Source: Rikenella sp031551865 (GTDB lineage: Bacteria > Bacteroidota > Bacteroidia > Bacteroidales > Rikenellaceae). From it: DNA of 64,000 bases. This document shows, one piece after another, positions 35,433 through 44,442 of this stretch. The position numbers and the translations under genes are program-made. Location of the stretch: the NCBI GenBank assembly GCA_031551865.1, contig JAVBMY010000002.1, forward strand, positions 1-64,000, in the 5' to 3' direction. The notes beneath the pieces are model-generated. The model was given only the letters and a program-made list of their open reading frames with translations. It made no database searches and was not told the DNA's origin. The first letter of the stretch is position 1; every line of letters starts with the position of its first letter.

Positions 35433-35530
35433 GAAAAATCACCGGGATACACAGAGCCGTTCGGGCGATCAGTAGCCCGTTGCAAGGTTAATAGCCTTTG
35501 CGGGATACGGCTGGGAGAGCGTCTCTGAGG

Positions 35531-36532
35531 CTAAAAATTTTTCCAGTAGGGGGCGTTGGCCTTGTGGTTGACGATCAGGTCGGCATGGTCGGCGTCGAGT
35601 TTGCCCATGATCATCTGGAATCCGGCCTGTTCCTGAACGGTGAGCAGTTCGCCGGCGTAGCCCTGCACGACTTCGAGGCCTTCGGCTTCGGCTTTCCGGG
35701 CGGCGGCGCGGTAGACGATGAACTGTTCCATCAGGGTCGTGGAACCTACGCCGTTGATGTAGAGGGCTACTTTGTCGCCTTTCTTGACGGCGAGTTTTTT
35801 CATCAGCATACCGACCATGAATTCGGCGGTGGCGTCGGCCGATACGAGGGGCTGGGTGCCGCCTGCGCCGGCTTCGCCGTGCTGGCCCATGCCGATCTCC
35901 ATCATGCCTTCGGGAAGCGAGGTGATGGTGGCTCCGTTCTGCGGGTGGGTACAACTGCGCATGGCCACGGCCAGGGTGGCGATGTTCTTGTTGAAGCGTT
36001 CTCCGATCTCGATCAGTTCGTCCAGTGATTTGCCTTGTTCGGCGGCCGCGCCGAGGACTTTGTACATCATTACGGCGCCACCGAGGCCTCGGCGGTCGTC
36101 GTCGGCAGCGTCGAGGCCGGCCGAGATGTCGTCGTGGGTCATGATGGATTTCACCTTGATGCCTGCGCGTTCGGCCAGTTGCATGGCCATGTTGCCGCTC
36201 ATCACGTCGCCTGAGTGGTTGAGTACGAGCAGCAGGATACCGGCGGGGCGGTTCATCATTTGCAAGCCCTGAAAGAGGCGCTGGGCACCGGGGGCGGCAA
36301 AGATGTCGCCGACCACCGAGCAGTCGAGCATGCCTTCGCCGACGAATCCGCTTACGGCGGGTTCGTGGCCCGAGCCGCCGAAGGCGACGATAGCTACTTT
36401 ATCCTGGCTCTTGGGGGTCGAGCGTACAACGATGTTTTCGGCGCCGAGTTTCACCAGGTGGGGGAAGGCCATGGTGTATCCTTCGAGGAGTTCGGCGGTA
36501 ATGTTATCCGTTGAATTTATGAACTTATTCAT
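35531..36532 (-). CDS. dhaK: Dihydroxyacetone kinase subunit DhaK
   Basis: The 333-residue subunit binds the ketose covalently through a histidine: FGGSGHEPAVSGFVGEGML, then LVLNHSGDVMSGNMA, and later MGQHGEAGAGG and LYINGVGSTTLMEQFIVYR. The start is set at MNKFINSTDN (36532), right after the R1 element; an upstream frame to 36625 only reads through R1. With dhaL, the LsrF-type gene, the VOC gene and the cupin gene it forms a minus-strand group likely to degrade a small ketose or sugar phosphate. Confidence 0.92.
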   Translation of the reverse strand: MNKFINSTDNITAELLEGYTMAFPHLVKLGAENIVVRSTPKSQDKVAIVAFGGSGHEPAVSGFVGEGMLDCSVVGDIFAAPGAQRLFQGLQMMNRPAGILLLVLNHSGDVMSGNMAMQLAERAGIKVKSIMTHDDISAGLDAADDDRRGLGGAVMMYKVLGAAAEQGKSLDELIEIGERFNKNIATLAVAMRSCTHPQNGATITSLPEGMMEIGMGQHGEAGAGGTQPLVSADATAEFMVGMLMKKLAVKKGDKVALYINGVGSTTLMEQFIVYRAAARKAEAEGLEVVQGYAGELLTVQEQAGFQMIMGKLDADHADLIVNHKANAPYWKNF

Positions 36533-36541
36533 CTCTTTTTG

Positions 36542-36650
36542 TTTTTTACCTCGAAATAGGGCGTTGCACTCGATTGCTGCGTCGTCACATACTTCAACAT
36601 GTATGCTCCTCCTCGCAATCTTCACGCGCCTTCTCTTTCGAGCTAAAATT
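36542..36650 (-). repeat. R1 element, copy 3 (dhaK leader)
   Basis: Starts 10 nt upstream of the dhaK ATG. Outer arms CTCGAAA and TTTCGAG; middle arm GATTGC/GCAATC; inner hairpin CATAC/GTATG; GCGCCTTCTCT before the distal end. This is the only locus with a single R1 copy. Confidence 0.78.
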
Positions 36651-36745
36651 CCAAAAAGCCGGAGGGTTAGTTAAAATCCGAAATCCGGTTTTAGGAATTT
36701 TGTTTAGGTTGTATTTAGTTAAAAACAGGACGACGTCTCTGACGC

Positions 36746-37063
36746 TTAGCCCACGTGCCACATGAGTTCGATGGCGATGCCTTCTTCTTCGACGAAGGCG
36801 ATCCAGTTGCCCCCGCCGCAGTCAGTGGGTTCGAGCAGGACTTTTTTGCCTTTCATCTCGGCTTCAGGGTCGGTCACCTGGTAGGCGATGTGGGCGTATT
36901 TTTGGATAAGCTGGGGCATCCACGAGTCGCTGTCGAAGCGGAGCCATTCGATTTTGTTGGGGCTTTTATGGAAGTCGGTCAGGTAGACTTTCATGCCTTC
37001 GTTGTACATTTCGCCGGGTTGGGGCTCGGAAGTAGGGATTCCGATATGGTCATAAGTGCGCAT
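36746..37063 (-). CDS. VOC/glyoxalase-fold protein
   Basis: The 105-residue protein shows the vicinal-oxygen-chelate pattern: YDHIGIPT at the start (metal His), HIAYQVTDPEAEMKGKKVL in the middle and WIAFVEEEGIAIELMW at the end (metal Glu). Such single-domain proteins act as glyoxalases, isomerases or binding proteins, often as dimers. Its place between dhaK and the lyxose-isomerase-like gene suggests a role on a small carbonyl intermediate of the same pathway. Confidence 0.8.
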   Translation of the reverse strand: MRTYDHIGIPTSEPQPGEMYNEGMKVYLTDFHKSPNKIEWLRFDSDSWMPQLIQKYAHIAYQVTDPEAEMKGKKVLLEPTDCGGGNWIAFVEEEGIAIELMWHVG

Positions 37064-37200
37064 GGGTGAAATTTTAGATTGTTTGGGTTAACGATTTTAT
37101 AAGGGTAGTGTCTCTGACGCTTTACGCAGAAAGGGAGCGGAGCCCGGTACGGGAAATCTCCACCCCTTGCTTGCTGCGGGTACTATGTGGCCGCCGGGGA

Positions 37201-37881
37201 CTACAGGTGTGCTTCGGGGTTGCTGAATACCAGTCCGGCGCCGTCGTGGTAGTTGGCATATTCGTTCACGATGGCTCCTTCGGGGCCGGCTTCCATGAAA
37301 TGCCAGCTTTCGAGGGCTTTGAGGGTCAGGATTTCGCCGACCGTTTGTTTCACGTAGTTTTTCGAGATGGTACTGATGAGCTGGCTGGCGGGAACGATGG
37401 TGTCGTAACCGGGGGTGGGCTCGCCCAATTCGGTGAAGTTATAGATCCAGCCGTGCTGTACTTTCCAGCTTTCCATCTTGGCGGGGAATTGGGTGGCTAC
37501 GTGTTTGTGCTCGGGAAGCATCTGGCCGGGGAGCAGGTAGATGTCGTGGGCAAAGTAGCCGTGCACTGAGTCGTTGAGGTAGAAGACGCCGCCCATGCCG
37601 CAGTGCTCGAAATCGCCGAGGCCAAAGTCGGTGTACCAGGCTTCTTGTTCGAGGAAGGGGGTGAAGGGGTAGTTGTAGTAGGCGAACATGTCGAGGAAGG
37701 CTTCCTTGGCCACGTCGGCCTTGAAGTTGCCCTGTGCGTCGTAGAAGTCGGCGTTCGTGTACTTTTTGCTGTAGGGTGCTTTTACGTCCATGGTTTGTTG
37801 GCTGTTGTTGCAGCAGCTGGCGAAGATAAGCAGGCCGCCGATCGCTGCGAAGGTTGTTTTGAGGATGGAGGATGTTTTCAT
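37201..37881 (-). CDS. Lyxose-isomerase-like cupin lipoprotein
   Basis: The 226-residue protein has a lipoprotein-type signal (IGGLLIFASCC) and a cupin domain with HDIYLLPGQMLPEHKHVATQ (metal His/Glu), WKVQHGWIYNF, and LKALESWHFMEAGPEGAIVNEY. The pattern fits D-lyxose isomerase-type cupins, which interconvert lyxose and xylulose. An exported sugar isomerase is unusual, so it may rather bind or modify a sugar in the periplasm. It lies next to the dhaK-dhaL-LsrF group. Confidence 0.75.
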   Translation of the reverse strand: MKTSSILKTTFAAIGGLLIFASCCNNSQQTMDVKAPYSKKYTNADFYDAQGNFKADVAKEAFLDMFAYYNYPFTPFLEQEAWYTDFGLGDFEHCGMGGVFYLNDSVHGYFAHDIYLLPGQMLPEHKHVATQFPAKMESWKVQHGWIYNFTELGEPTPGYDTIVPASQLISTISKNYVKQTVGEILTLKALESWHFMEAGPEGAIVNEYANYHDGAGLVFSNPEAHL

Positions 37882-38028
37882 GCTATGTGTGGTTTTTGTG
37901 ATGTGTAAGCAGGGCCCGGGGGGCAGATGTCGTGTGGTTCCCGAGGACGGGTCGGCTCACCGCCGGATGCCGGGGAGGCCCTCCCTGCAGGTGTCCTTAT
38001 GTACTCTCTATGATGTCTGGCTTCCGGG

Positions 38029-39186
38029 TTACCGGGCCACCCCTTCGATTTCGATGAGGAGTTCTTCGCGGCAGACGTCGCTGAAAACATAGACCACGCC
38101 CACTTGGTTGCCGTAGCGTTCGAGCATCATGCGGCGCGAGGTGTCGAGAAAGTTTTCCGACTTCAAATATACGCGAAAATTTCGGATTTTCAGATTTTTG
38201 CGGAAACGTATCTTGTGACGGTGCAGGTTCTCTTTCGAGATCAGGAAGTCCATGTTCTCCTGGGTGATCACGGTTTGCCGTTCGATCCCTACGCCGGTGA
38301 GCGACTCCTCGCCGCGGATGGCGGCGGTGCCCGAAATATAGACCATCTGCGGGCGGCGCTTGTGCAACAGGGCTTTGGCGCGTTCGAATTTCGGGGTGGT
38401 GCTGCTGTGCTCTTCGCCGATCAGCACGCGGGGCGAGTAATCGTGCGCGGCTACCTGCAGGGTGTTGTCCACGGCGGCCATGCTGCGGCGTTTCGACGGG
38501 CCGAATACGGCGGCGTCGACTTCGACCATGATGCCGCCCTGCTGGGTGCCGATGCCGGTGGCGGCGGGGTACCCCGCCGGCCACGATACGGTGCCGTAAA
38601 GCCGCGACCGGGCGTCGTTGAAGGCTTGGTAGTGCTGGGCGTCGCAACTGACGCGGGTGATGTTCTCGATGTAGTTCCACTGCCGCACGATGCTGTTCAC
38701 AGGCATCCGTTCGGCGGCGAGGATCGCCTCCAGAATGCCGAGCACGTGCTCGGACTGGTTGTTCATCGGTTGCCCGAGGTCGTCGGGGAGCAGCCCCTCG
38801 GTGAACAGATATTTGGTGTGTTTGCGTTCGAGGGTGATGTAGTTGTAGTTGCGGCCGCTGTCTTCGTAGTGCTTGCGGGTGAGTGTGTAGTGGCGGGCCA
38901 GGCGGGGGCTGATGCTCTGCACCTCGGCGGCCAGCGCGCAGTCGAGTGGGCGCTGGGCGACGTAACTCACCAGGGGCATCGCATCGCAGTAGTGTTCCCA
39001 TACGAGGCGGGTGATGCGGTTTAGGTGGTCGGTATATTGCGCGTTATTGTCGGGAGCGCCGAAAAAAACGATGCGCAGCGGGATCCGCTCGCTGATCGGG
39101 GGTTGCTTGGCGAGGATCTCGCGCACCATCTCGTCGAAGTCGCGGAACCAGACTTTGTCTACAGTATATGTGATTGATAATTCCAT
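38029..39186 (-). CDS. Chorismatase (FkbO/Hyg5)-family protein
   Basis: The 385-residue protein carries the chorismatase/pteridine-dependent-deoxygenase pattern: NSIVRQWNYIENITRV, PAATGIGTQQGGI, FERAKALL, PQMVYISGTAAIRGEESL, VYLKSENFLDTSRRMM and the C-terminal CREELLIEIEG with the catalytic Glu region. FkbO and Hyg5 enzymes hydrolyse chorismate to dihydroxycyclohexadiene or 3-hydroxybenzoate; the fold is YjgF/RidA-like. The product here is unknown. Its gene follows a dihaem cytochrome gene (103 nt gap). Confidence 0.88.
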   Translation of the reverse strand: MELSITYTVDKVWFRDFDEMVREILAKQPPISERIPLRIVFFGAPDNNAQYTDHLNRITRLVWEHYCDAMPLVSYVAQRPLDCALAAEVQSISPRLARHYTLTRKHYEDSGRNYNYITLERKHTKYLFTEGLLPDDLGQPMNNQSEHVLGILEAILAAERMPVNSIVRQWNYIENITRVSCDAQHYQAFNDARSRLYGTVSWPAGYPAATGIGTQQGGIMVEVDAAVFGPSKRRSMAAVDNTLQVAAHDYSPRVLIGEEHSSTTPKFERAKALLHKRRPQMVYISGTAAIRGEESLTGVGIERQTVITQENMDFLISKENLHRHKIRFRKNLKIRNFRVYLKSENFLDTSRRMMLERYGNQVGVVYVFSDVCREELLIEIEGVAR

Positions 39187-39288
39187 TCAGGGCGATGTTT
39201 TCAGGCCACAAAACGGCCTGGGGTGCCGCGTCGAAGTTGTATTGCAACTCCGATCATTCCCGGCTAATGCCGGAGCGGCGGACAAGAT

Positions 39289-41121
39289 TTACAGCGAATT
39301 CACGTACTCGACGAGTTGTTCGATCTCTTTGGAGTTCACTTTCTTGGGTTCGCGGATGCCGTGGTGGTGTACGGCGAAGACCTCTTCCATGGTGTTGGCC
39401 CGGCCGTCGAACAGGTAGGGGGCGGTGCGCCACACTTCGATCAGCGTGGGGGTGTCCCAGCCGTTCGCGAATTCGATGTCTTCACCGATGCGATGCATGC
39501 TCATGTCGCTGAAATAGGGGCCGTTGTGGCAGTGGTCGCAACCGAGTTTCTCGAACACTTTGCGCCCTTCTTTGGCTTTGTCGGAGAGTTCGCCGTTCAC
39601 CAACAGGGGGCTGGGCACGGGGCGCAGGGATTTCATGTAGTCGTCCACCAGCTTGGCGTCTTCCTCGGGAATGGCGTAGAACTGGATCAGGTTGAAGCCT
39701 TTGCGCACGGCCAGCTCGGCCGAGGCACGGATGCCGGAGATCATGCTCGGCGGGGTGACGTGCGAGTAGAGCAGGCTCTTGCAGTTTTTGGAGTTGCCGA
39801 TGCCGTCGTTCATCAGGTCCCAGTTGAGGCCGTCGTTGCGAGCGTCGCCGGGGTGGCAGCCGTTGCACGATTGCCACTGCTGGAAGCAGTATTTGGCGTC
39901 GTTGAAGATGCGCTCGCCGGCCTGCTCGCGGCTCTCGGCGCGATTGTGCACGAGGCCCAGGGGCTCGATTTGCCGGGTGGTCAGGTTCAGGATGTTGAGC
40001 GTGTCGGAGAAAAAGGTCGGGATGTAGAGGTTGCCGTTCAGCAGGGCCATCTTGCGGGGGCCGTTACCATGCACGGGCAGCCGTTCGCGCAGGCCGTACA
40101 GAAAACGCAGATCGTACGACAATTGTTCTATGGTGCCTTTGTAGCTGTTCAGCCGTTCGATCATGGCCGGGTAGTTGACCAGGCTCAGGTCGTGGGTTCC
40201 GCTGTGCGACACGACGAGCAGATCGCCCGCGGGTTTGATGTCCCAGATGCCGGCGGCGCCGTGTTCGGGCTCGTCGAGCAGGATAGCGCCCTTGAATTCG
40301 AGGGTCGCCACGTCGATCACGCTGATGGCGCTGGTATTCATCCACCCTTGCTGGAGTTGCGAGGTGGGCACGGTGAACCGCCCCAGGTTGTGGCTGATGA
40401 GCGCGTATTTGCCGTCGGGGCTCAGGGCGATGCCGCGCAGGGCGTTGCTGCCGTTGGCGAGTTTGATGTCTTTGATTTTCCGGAAGGTCTCCAGGTCGAT
40501 CACGCTCACGTCGGCAGCTACGAAATCGGCGTTGGCGGCGGTGGCGGGCAGGTAGTTGGTCACGAACATCCGTTTGCCGTCGGGGCTGATGACGGCGCCT
40601 TTGGGCTCGCGCAGCACCCTGACCGTACGGGTAACAGTGCCGGCTGAGGGGTCGATCTCGCTGACGGTGCCTGCGAATTGGTCCATCACGTAGACGCGGC
40701 TGCCGTCGGGCGATACGACGGGCGCAGTGGCACCGTGTCCGGCGGGGATTACTTTGTCGAGGGTGCCGCTCACCAGGTCGTAGATGTGCAGGGCGCCCGA
40801 GGTGGTGAAGGTGGTGACGTAGGCGGTGCGTCCCTTGACGGCCACGCCTGTGGGGATCTGCTCGAAGTGCCAGGTCTGCTCGGGGGTGGTGTCGCCGCGC
40901 AGCAGGGCAGCGTAGGAGTATACGCGCACGGTGCGGTCGCCGCGGTTCGATATCAGGATCTCGCCGGTCTCGGCGGCGGCAATGTCGGTGGGGAACAGGG
41001 GGGCGCCTTTCTCGAAGAGGGCTGTGTCGTCCTGCCGGGCTTTCACTCCCGAGGGGGCGGCAGCGAACAAGGCGGCGAACACCAGTACAACGGCAAGGGA
41101 TATGAGGCTCTTTTTCATCAC
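39289..41121 (-). CDS. Dihaem cytochrome c with beta-propeller
   Basis: The 610-residue exported protein (signal MMKKSLISLAVVLVFAALFA) has a YVTN-type beta-propeller (about 40-390, repeats with SPDGSRVYVMDQF and SPDGKRMFVTN) followed by two c-type haem motifs, CNGCH near 418 and CDHCH near 526, in a cytochrome-c-peroxidase/MauG-like half (GPYFSDMSMHRIG, WRTAPYLFDGRANTMEEVF). MauG-type proteins perform peroxide-driven oxidations. The presence of c-haem is notable in a gut-type anaerobe; no cytochrome maturation gene is in the window. Confidence 0.88.
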   Translation of the reverse strand: MMKKSLISLAVVLVFAALFAAAPSGVKARQDDTALFEKGAPLFPTDIAAAETGEILISNRGDRTVRVYSYAALLRGDTTPEQTWHFEQIPTGVAVKGRTAYVTTFTTSGALHIYDLVSGTLDKVIPAGHGATAPVVSPDGSRVYVMDQFAGTVSEIDPSAGTVTRTVRVLREPKGAVISPDGKRMFVTNYLPATAANADFVAADVSVIDLETFRKIKDIKLANGSNALRGIALSPDGKYALISHNLGRFTVPTSQLQQGWMNTSAISVIDVATLEFKGAILLDEPEHGAAGIWDIKPAGDLLVVSHSGTHDLSLVNYPAMIERLNSYKGTIEQLSYDLRFLYGLRERLPVHGNGPRKMALLNGNLYIPTFFSDTLNILNLTTRQIEPLGLVHNRAESREQAGERIFNDAKYCFQQWQSCNGCHPGDARNDGLNWDLMNDGIGNSKNCKSLLYSHVTPPSMISGIRASAELAVRKGFNLIQFYAIPEEDAKLVDDYMKSLRPVPSPLLVNGELSDKAKEGRKVFEKLGCDHCHNGPYFSDMSMHRIGEDIEFANGWDTPTLIEVWRTAPYLFDGRANTMEEVFAVHHHGIREPKKVNSKEIEQLVEYVNSL

Positions 41122-41249
41122 GAGGATAAGTTTGATGGGTTCCGGCGGCTCGCTTGCGAACCGCGGGGCGTTCGGACGAAGCGGACGGGGAGCTGCCGTC
41201 TGTAATCTACAATGTTACGAAATTTTTGACGTTTCCGCAAGTGTAAGGT

Positions 41250-41537
41250 TTACCGGGCGCAGGGCGTTTCGTCGCCGGGAGCACAGCCCGGGGCTCCACA
41301 GGCGTTGCAATCGCCTGCGTCCGCAAGGGGAGGCAGGCCTCTGGATTTGCGGCGCGCGGCTTCTTCGCGGCGGATCTCGGCCTGGGTGCATTCGATGCCG
41401 CGGCGGCGCATCTCGCGGTTGCTGCCGACATCGCTTTCGAGGTCGTGTCCTTTGCGGATCCGGGTGATCGAAAGAGCGAGCACGAACAGGCCGACGGCGC
41501 CGACGGCGATCAGGAGGGTGATGATGAACGGGGGCAT
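41250..41537 (-). CDS. Small membrane protein with Cys-rich tail
   Basis: The 95-residue protein has one N-terminal membrane segment (IITLLIAVGAVGLFVLALSI), a charged linker with SNREMRRRGIECTQAE, and a tail with CNACGAPGC and a further Cys near the end, suggesting metal or haem-iron binding. I recall similar small proteins being common in Bacteroidales, without known function. It is close to the dihaem cytochrome gene in the same direction, 128 nt upstream. Confidence 0.65.
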   Translation of the reverse strand: MPPFIITLLIAVGAVGLFVLALSITRIRKGHDLESDVGSNREMRRRGIECTQAEIRREEAARRKSRGLPPLADAGDCNACGAPGCAPGDETPCAR

Positions 41538-41762
41538 TTTCAGGTGTGTTATGTGTCTGTTTTTAACCGACCGGGGCCGGTGGTGCGCTCGTTTGCTCTC
41601 TCTGTAGCAGCATGGCGCTTGTGCGGGCCTGTTCGACTTCCTGTTTCGTGCCTCGCAGTTTCGGCAGGATAAACTCCGTGGGCACCGGCAAGAATGGCAT
41701 CAGGGAGCGCCTTGTTCCGTGCTTGCCCTGTGCGTGGTACGGACGATCCTTCCGAAATAATA

Positions 41763-41810
41763 AAAGGGTGCCGCCTTGTCCCGCTGATGGGATGGGCGGT
41801 ACCCTTGTTT
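41763..41810 (-). terminator. Terminator of the zinc peptidase gene
   Basis: AAGGGTGCCGCC and GGCGGTACCCTT pair over 12 positions (one G-T). On the minus strand the stem is followed by TTATTATTT. Confidence 0.8.
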
Positions 41811-41833
41811 GATTAGAAAAAACGGCGGCCGGG

Positions 41834-42556
41834 TTAGCGGCGGGCCACCAGGCTGATGTAGTAGAGCAGGGTGACGATGGCCGAAAGGGCGGCGACCAGA
41901 TAGGTGCTGGCGGCCCAGCCGAGGGCTTCGCGGGCCTGGCTTTGCTGCTTGTCCTGAAGCATGCCGCTTTGGGTGAGCCATGCCATGGCGCGCGAGCTGG
42001 CGTTGTATTCGACGGGCAGGGTGACGATGCTGAACAGGGCCGACATGGCGATCATGCCGATGCCTACCCAGAACAGCCACAACGAATCGCTGGCGTTGGC
42101 CACCAGGATACCGGCGATGATCACGAAGGTGGCGGTTTTGGCCGACACTTGCACCATCGGCACGAGGGCCGAACGCATTTTCAGGGGGGCGTACCCTTGG
42201 GCGTGTTGCAGAGCGTGTCCGCATTCGTGGGCGGCGACGGCGGCGGCCGACACGCTGTTCACACCGTAAACGCTTTCGCTCAGGTTGACGGTCTTGGTTT
42301 TGGGGTTGTAGTGGTCGGTGAGCTGGCCTTTGGTACTGATGACTTTGACATCGGAGATGCCGTTGTCGCGCAGCATTTTCTCGGCGATCTCGCGGCCGGT
42401 GAGCCCTTCGCTGAATTTAACTTTCGAGTATTTCTTGAAAACTTGCTTGAGGCGCCATTGTACGGCGATCCCGACGACAGCGATCACGATGATCAGGATC
42501 CATTCGATGGGCAGCGAGGTGTTTGCGGCGTAATACGCCAAGGGGAGCATGGTCAT
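41834..42556 (-). CDS. Zinc metallopeptidase (YugP-like)
   Basis: The 240-residue membrane protein contains the zinc motif AAHECGHALQHAQG near residue 110, preceded by an N-terminal membrane helix (WILIIVIAVVGIAVQW) and followed by two to three more helices. It matches the neutral zinc metallopeptidase family typified by Bacillus YugP (PF04298). Its substrate is unknown; such proteins sit in the membrane with the active site facing the cytoplasm. A full consensus promoter lies about 165 nt upstream. Confidence 0.9.
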   Translation of the reverse strand: MTMLPLAYYAANTSLPIEWILIIVIAVVGIAVQWRLKQVFKKYSKVKFSEGLTGREIAEKMLRDNGISDVKVISTKGQLTDHYNPKTKTVNLSESVYGVNSVSAAAVAAHECGHALQHAQGYAPLKMRSALVPMVQVSAKTATFVIIAGILVANASDSLWLFWVGIGMIAMSALFSIVTLPVEYNASSRAMAWLTQSGMLQDKQQSQAREALGWAASTYLVAALSAIVTLLYYISLVARR

Positions 42557-42721
42557 TTTTGTGTGTGTTAGATGGGGTGGTTTATTTGGATGTGTTTGTA
42601 GTCTTGGCCTTTACCTGCGGGTGCCCGGGGCACACGTATCCGAAGGTAAAACGTTTGCGCCTGCGGATTTAGTGTCTTGCGTCCCCTGTTTTGAGGGGGG
42701 GCCGCTTTGCCGCCGGAATCA

Positions 42722-42753
42722 CAAAGTTAGTAAATGTTCGGGGTAATGACAAA
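42722..42753 (-). promoter_or_regulatory. Consensus promoter for the zinc peptidase gene
   Basis: On the minus strand TTTG (42750-42753), 20-nt spacer, TAACTTTG (42722-42729): a complete Bacteroidota promoter, giving a leader of about 160 nt. Confidence 0.75.
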
Positions 42754-42782
42754 GAAAAGTGTGTCCGCAGGGCAGCCCCCTG

Positions 42783-42883
42783 TGTCATCCCGGGCGAAGC
42801 CGGGGGCCTTTTCAAATACGATCGCCGATGTTGCGGCAGATCATACATTTTTGAAAAAGCTCCCGGCTTCGCCCGGCATGACA
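42783..42883. repeat. R2 palindrome
   Basis: TGTCATCCCGGGCGAAGCC at the left and GGCTTCGCCCGGCATGACA at the right, extended by CTTTTCAA/TTGAAAAAG. It is directly upstream of the zinc-peptidase promoter. Confidence 0.85.
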
Positions 42884-42975
42884 GGGCGACGGGCCCTGTC
42901 TCAGCCTCAATCGGGTGGGGCTATATTATACGTTTCAAGGGCGAAATTGCCGCAGTGCGCGGGATAATTTTTTAT

Positions 42976-43149
42976 GCTTATCCGCAACAATACCCCTTCG
43001 CTCCGCCGACGGGCGTAAACGAGGCGAGTGTGACAGCCCACCGCGTGGGGTAGCGGCGGACTGCCGGGATCGCCTCGCGCGACCCGGGTAAATGTAAAAA
43101 CATCCCCCGAAAACAAAGGATAAAATGCGGGGGGGTATTGCGGATAAGC
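42976..43149. repeat. R3 element, copy 2
   Basis: Best preserved R3 copy: GCTTATCCGCAACAATACCCC at one end and GGGGTATTGCGGATAAGC at the other, an inverted pair, with GGGCGTAAACGAGGCGAG and CATCCCCCGAAAACAAAGGA inside. It ends 31 nt from the SIMPL-gene stop, in the tail-to-head gap shared with the zinc peptidase. Confidence 0.82.
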
Positions 43150-43179
43150 TGATAACTTTCGCGCCGCGTTGTCGCGGGA

Positions 43180-43890
43180 TCAGTCCCTGAGCTGGTACTC
43201 GATGGTGGTCACCACGCGCAGGCGCTTGATGTAGGGTGTGTTGGCGTCGCGGTCCTCGATCGAGAGTTGGCCCTGGTAGGCGCTACGGATTTTGCCGAGC
43301 TTGCTGCCCGAGTCTTCGGCGAATTTCTCGGCGCTGGCGCGGGCGTTCTTGGTGGCTTCTTCGATCATCTTGGGCTTCACGTCGTTCAGGCGCGTGAAGA
43401 GGAACTGGGTCTGGTAGCGGTAGTCTTCGCTGCCGATGGCGATGCCTTTCTTGAGCAGTTCGGTTTGTTTGACCATCAGCTCACGCACTTTGTCCACCTG
43501 CCCGGAGCTGACCGTGACCACCGAGGTGGCGTAATAGCGGTAGGGCGGGCGGTTGCCGCCGTAATAGCGTTCGGCCTGCGAGTCGTTGATGGCGGGCGCC
43601 GAGGTGGTGATCTCGGCGGGGGCGATGCCGTTCGAAGCGAGGAACTTGACGATCACCGCGTTCTTGGTTTCGATGGTGTTGTACAACCCCGCCAGGTCGT
43701 CGCCCTGTTCGGTATACATGATGGGCCAGATCACTTTGTCGGCGGGCATCTCGATCTCGGAAAGGCCTTTGACGTTGACGGTGCGGTCGAAGCTGCGGAG
43801 GCTGCCGAGCCCCCAGTAGAGGAACAACCCGGCGATGATGAGCCCGGAGCCGATGAAGAGGCCGCCCAGGGCGATCGATTTGTTTTGCAT
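43180..43890 (-). CDS. SIMPL-domain protein
   Basis: The 236-residue protein starts with a membrane anchor (ALGGLFIGSGLIIAGLFLYW) and then a SIMPL (DUF541) domain: VNVKGLSEIEMPADKVIWPI, YNTIETKNAVIVKFLASNGI, FTRLNDVKPKMIEEATKNA and VTTIEYQL. SIMPL proteins assemble into periplasmic oligomers; precise roles are unclear. A TACATTTG box (44024-44031, minus strand) is a fair promoter candidate. Confidence 0.88.
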   Translation of the reverse strand: MQNKSIALGGLFIGSGLIIAGLFLYWGLGSLRSFDRTVNVKGLSEIEMPADKVIWPIMYTEQGDDLAGLYNTIETKNAVIVKFLASNGIAPAEITTSAPAINDSQAERYYGGNRPPYRYYATSVVTVSSGQVDKVRELMVKQTELLKKGIAIGSEDYRYQTQFLFTRLNDVKPKMIEEATKNARASAEKFAEDSGSKLGKIRSAYQGQLSIEDRDANTPYIKRLRVVTTIEYQLRD

Positions 43891-44023
43891 GGCGGTGAGG
43901 TTTTTGAGGTTAATCTTCGGGAATCTCTTAAGCGCTACGGCCCGGGAAGTTATGCCTGGCGTGCCCGGACGGGGTGAAGGGACCGTGCGCGTGCGGACCG
44001 GGGCGGCTCCTCGTCCCGATGCC

Positions 44024-44031
44024 CAAATGTA
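44024..44031 (-). promoter_or_regulatory. SIMPL-gene -7 box
   Basis: TACATTTG on the minus strand, 134 nt upstream of the SIMPL-protein start. A -33 box is not clear. Confidence 0.5.
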
Positions 44032-44254
44032 CCGATTTTATCCGAACTTATGTTGAAAACCCCGCAAATGGCGTGCCGGGATGTGTGTATTGTCCATCCG
44101 GAACGCCGTTACAAAATATTATTCAATGATATATGGCCGTTTATTTTCTGAGGGAAAATCTTTTTGTGTTGTGTTTCCGACTTTTTTGTCTATACCTGCA
44201 AAGCCTGGTGTATGCCGGGGAATCTGAATTATTCGTCCTCAAATCGTTTGGCTC

Positions 44255-44442
44255 ATGAAAAAATTCTGTTACTTACCACGGTAATGGCGGGTTTCGCATT
44301 GATGTCCTGCCAGAAAGAGGGCCCGCCCGAAGAGCCGATCATCCAAACGGAACAATTTATTGTATCTCCCTATCTTGATGTTGAACTGGCTACCCCTTAT
44401 CATTATGCTCGCCTGACCGAAATACAAAAAAACGCCCCTTAG
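44255..44442 (+). pseudogene. Frameshifted lipoprotein gene fragment
   Basis: ATG at 44255 is followed by six A (44258-44263). Read as it stands it stops after nine codons. With one more A the sequence reads MKKILLLTTVMAGFALMSCQ, a textbook lipoprotein signal, then KEGPPEEPIIQTEQFIVSPY and a few more residues to a stop at 44440-44442 that sits in the tRNA-Arg terminator loop. So it is the front end of a lipoprotein gene with a homopolymer frameshift, cut short by the neighbouring tRNA unit. Sequencing error in the A run is possible. Confidence 0.6.
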
